A stretch of DNA of 16,178 bases from an uncultured Oscillospiraceae bacterium (GTDB lineage Bacteria; Bacillota; Clostridia; Oscillospirales; Ruminococcaceae): assembly GCA_934527255.1 (NCBI GenBank), contig CAKTAM010000038.1, forward strand, positions 1 to 16,178. The letters are read 5' to 3'. Shown in pieces: positions 16,150 through 16,178 of this stretch. Position 1 is the stretch's first letter, and the number at the start of each line of letters is the position of its first letter. The position numbers and the translations under genes are program-made. The notes under the pieces were generated by a model. It ran no database searches and was not told the origin of the DNA. It saw only the letters and a program-made list of their open reading frames with translations.

Positions 16150-16178
16150 CCGTAACGGCTGTCCCGCGCGAAGCCCAC

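Overview
The window looks like GC-rich chromosomal DNA from a Gram-positive anaerobe of the Clostridia. A gut Oscillospiraceae/Ruminococcaceae relative would fit, but that placement is inference. The reasons are a valyl-tRNA synthetase gene led by a T-box riboswitch, strong AGGAGG ribosome-binding sites, a GH43 glycosidase without a secretion signal, and a BspA-like surface protein.

Layout. Positions 1-458 hold no convincing gene. At the left edge is a perfect TTGACA-17-TATAAT promoter with A-tracts upstream, firing leftward out of the window, followed by short repeats. A GH43-family glycosidase with a CBM6-like tail lies on the minus strand (459-1720) and carries one frameshift. Divergent from it is the valS unit on the plus strand: promoter (1815-1844), T-box leader with terminator (about 1851-2119) and an intact valS (2220-4919). 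It ends at a strong bidirectional hairpin (5095-5136) that also faces the left-running operon.

From the right edge to about 5382 runs one long minus-strand operon. In transcription order it encodes a hybrid sensor histidine kinase (14389-16149, possibly cut at its 5' end), a BspA-like leucine-rich-repeat exported protein of about 1505 aa split by one frameshift (9874-14392), a MoxR AAA+ ATPase (8936-9877), a DUF58 protein (7752-8936) and a membrane transglutaminase-like protein of TgpA layout (5382-7713). The first four genes are joined by stop/start overlaps of 4, 4 and 1 nt; the fifth follows after 38 bp. MoxR, DUF58 and transglutaminase form a recognised trio. What is unusual is its coupling to a hybrid kinase and an exported repeat protein, which suggests an envelope- or surface-sensing module (inference).

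Three of the seven genes are broken by single-base changes: four frameshifts and one TAG. In each case the homologous reading continues in the next frame. Either the assembly has indel errors or these genes were lost very recently. The transglutaminase also seems to lack its catalytic cysteine (Ser instead), and its 3' end is partly duplicated just downstream.
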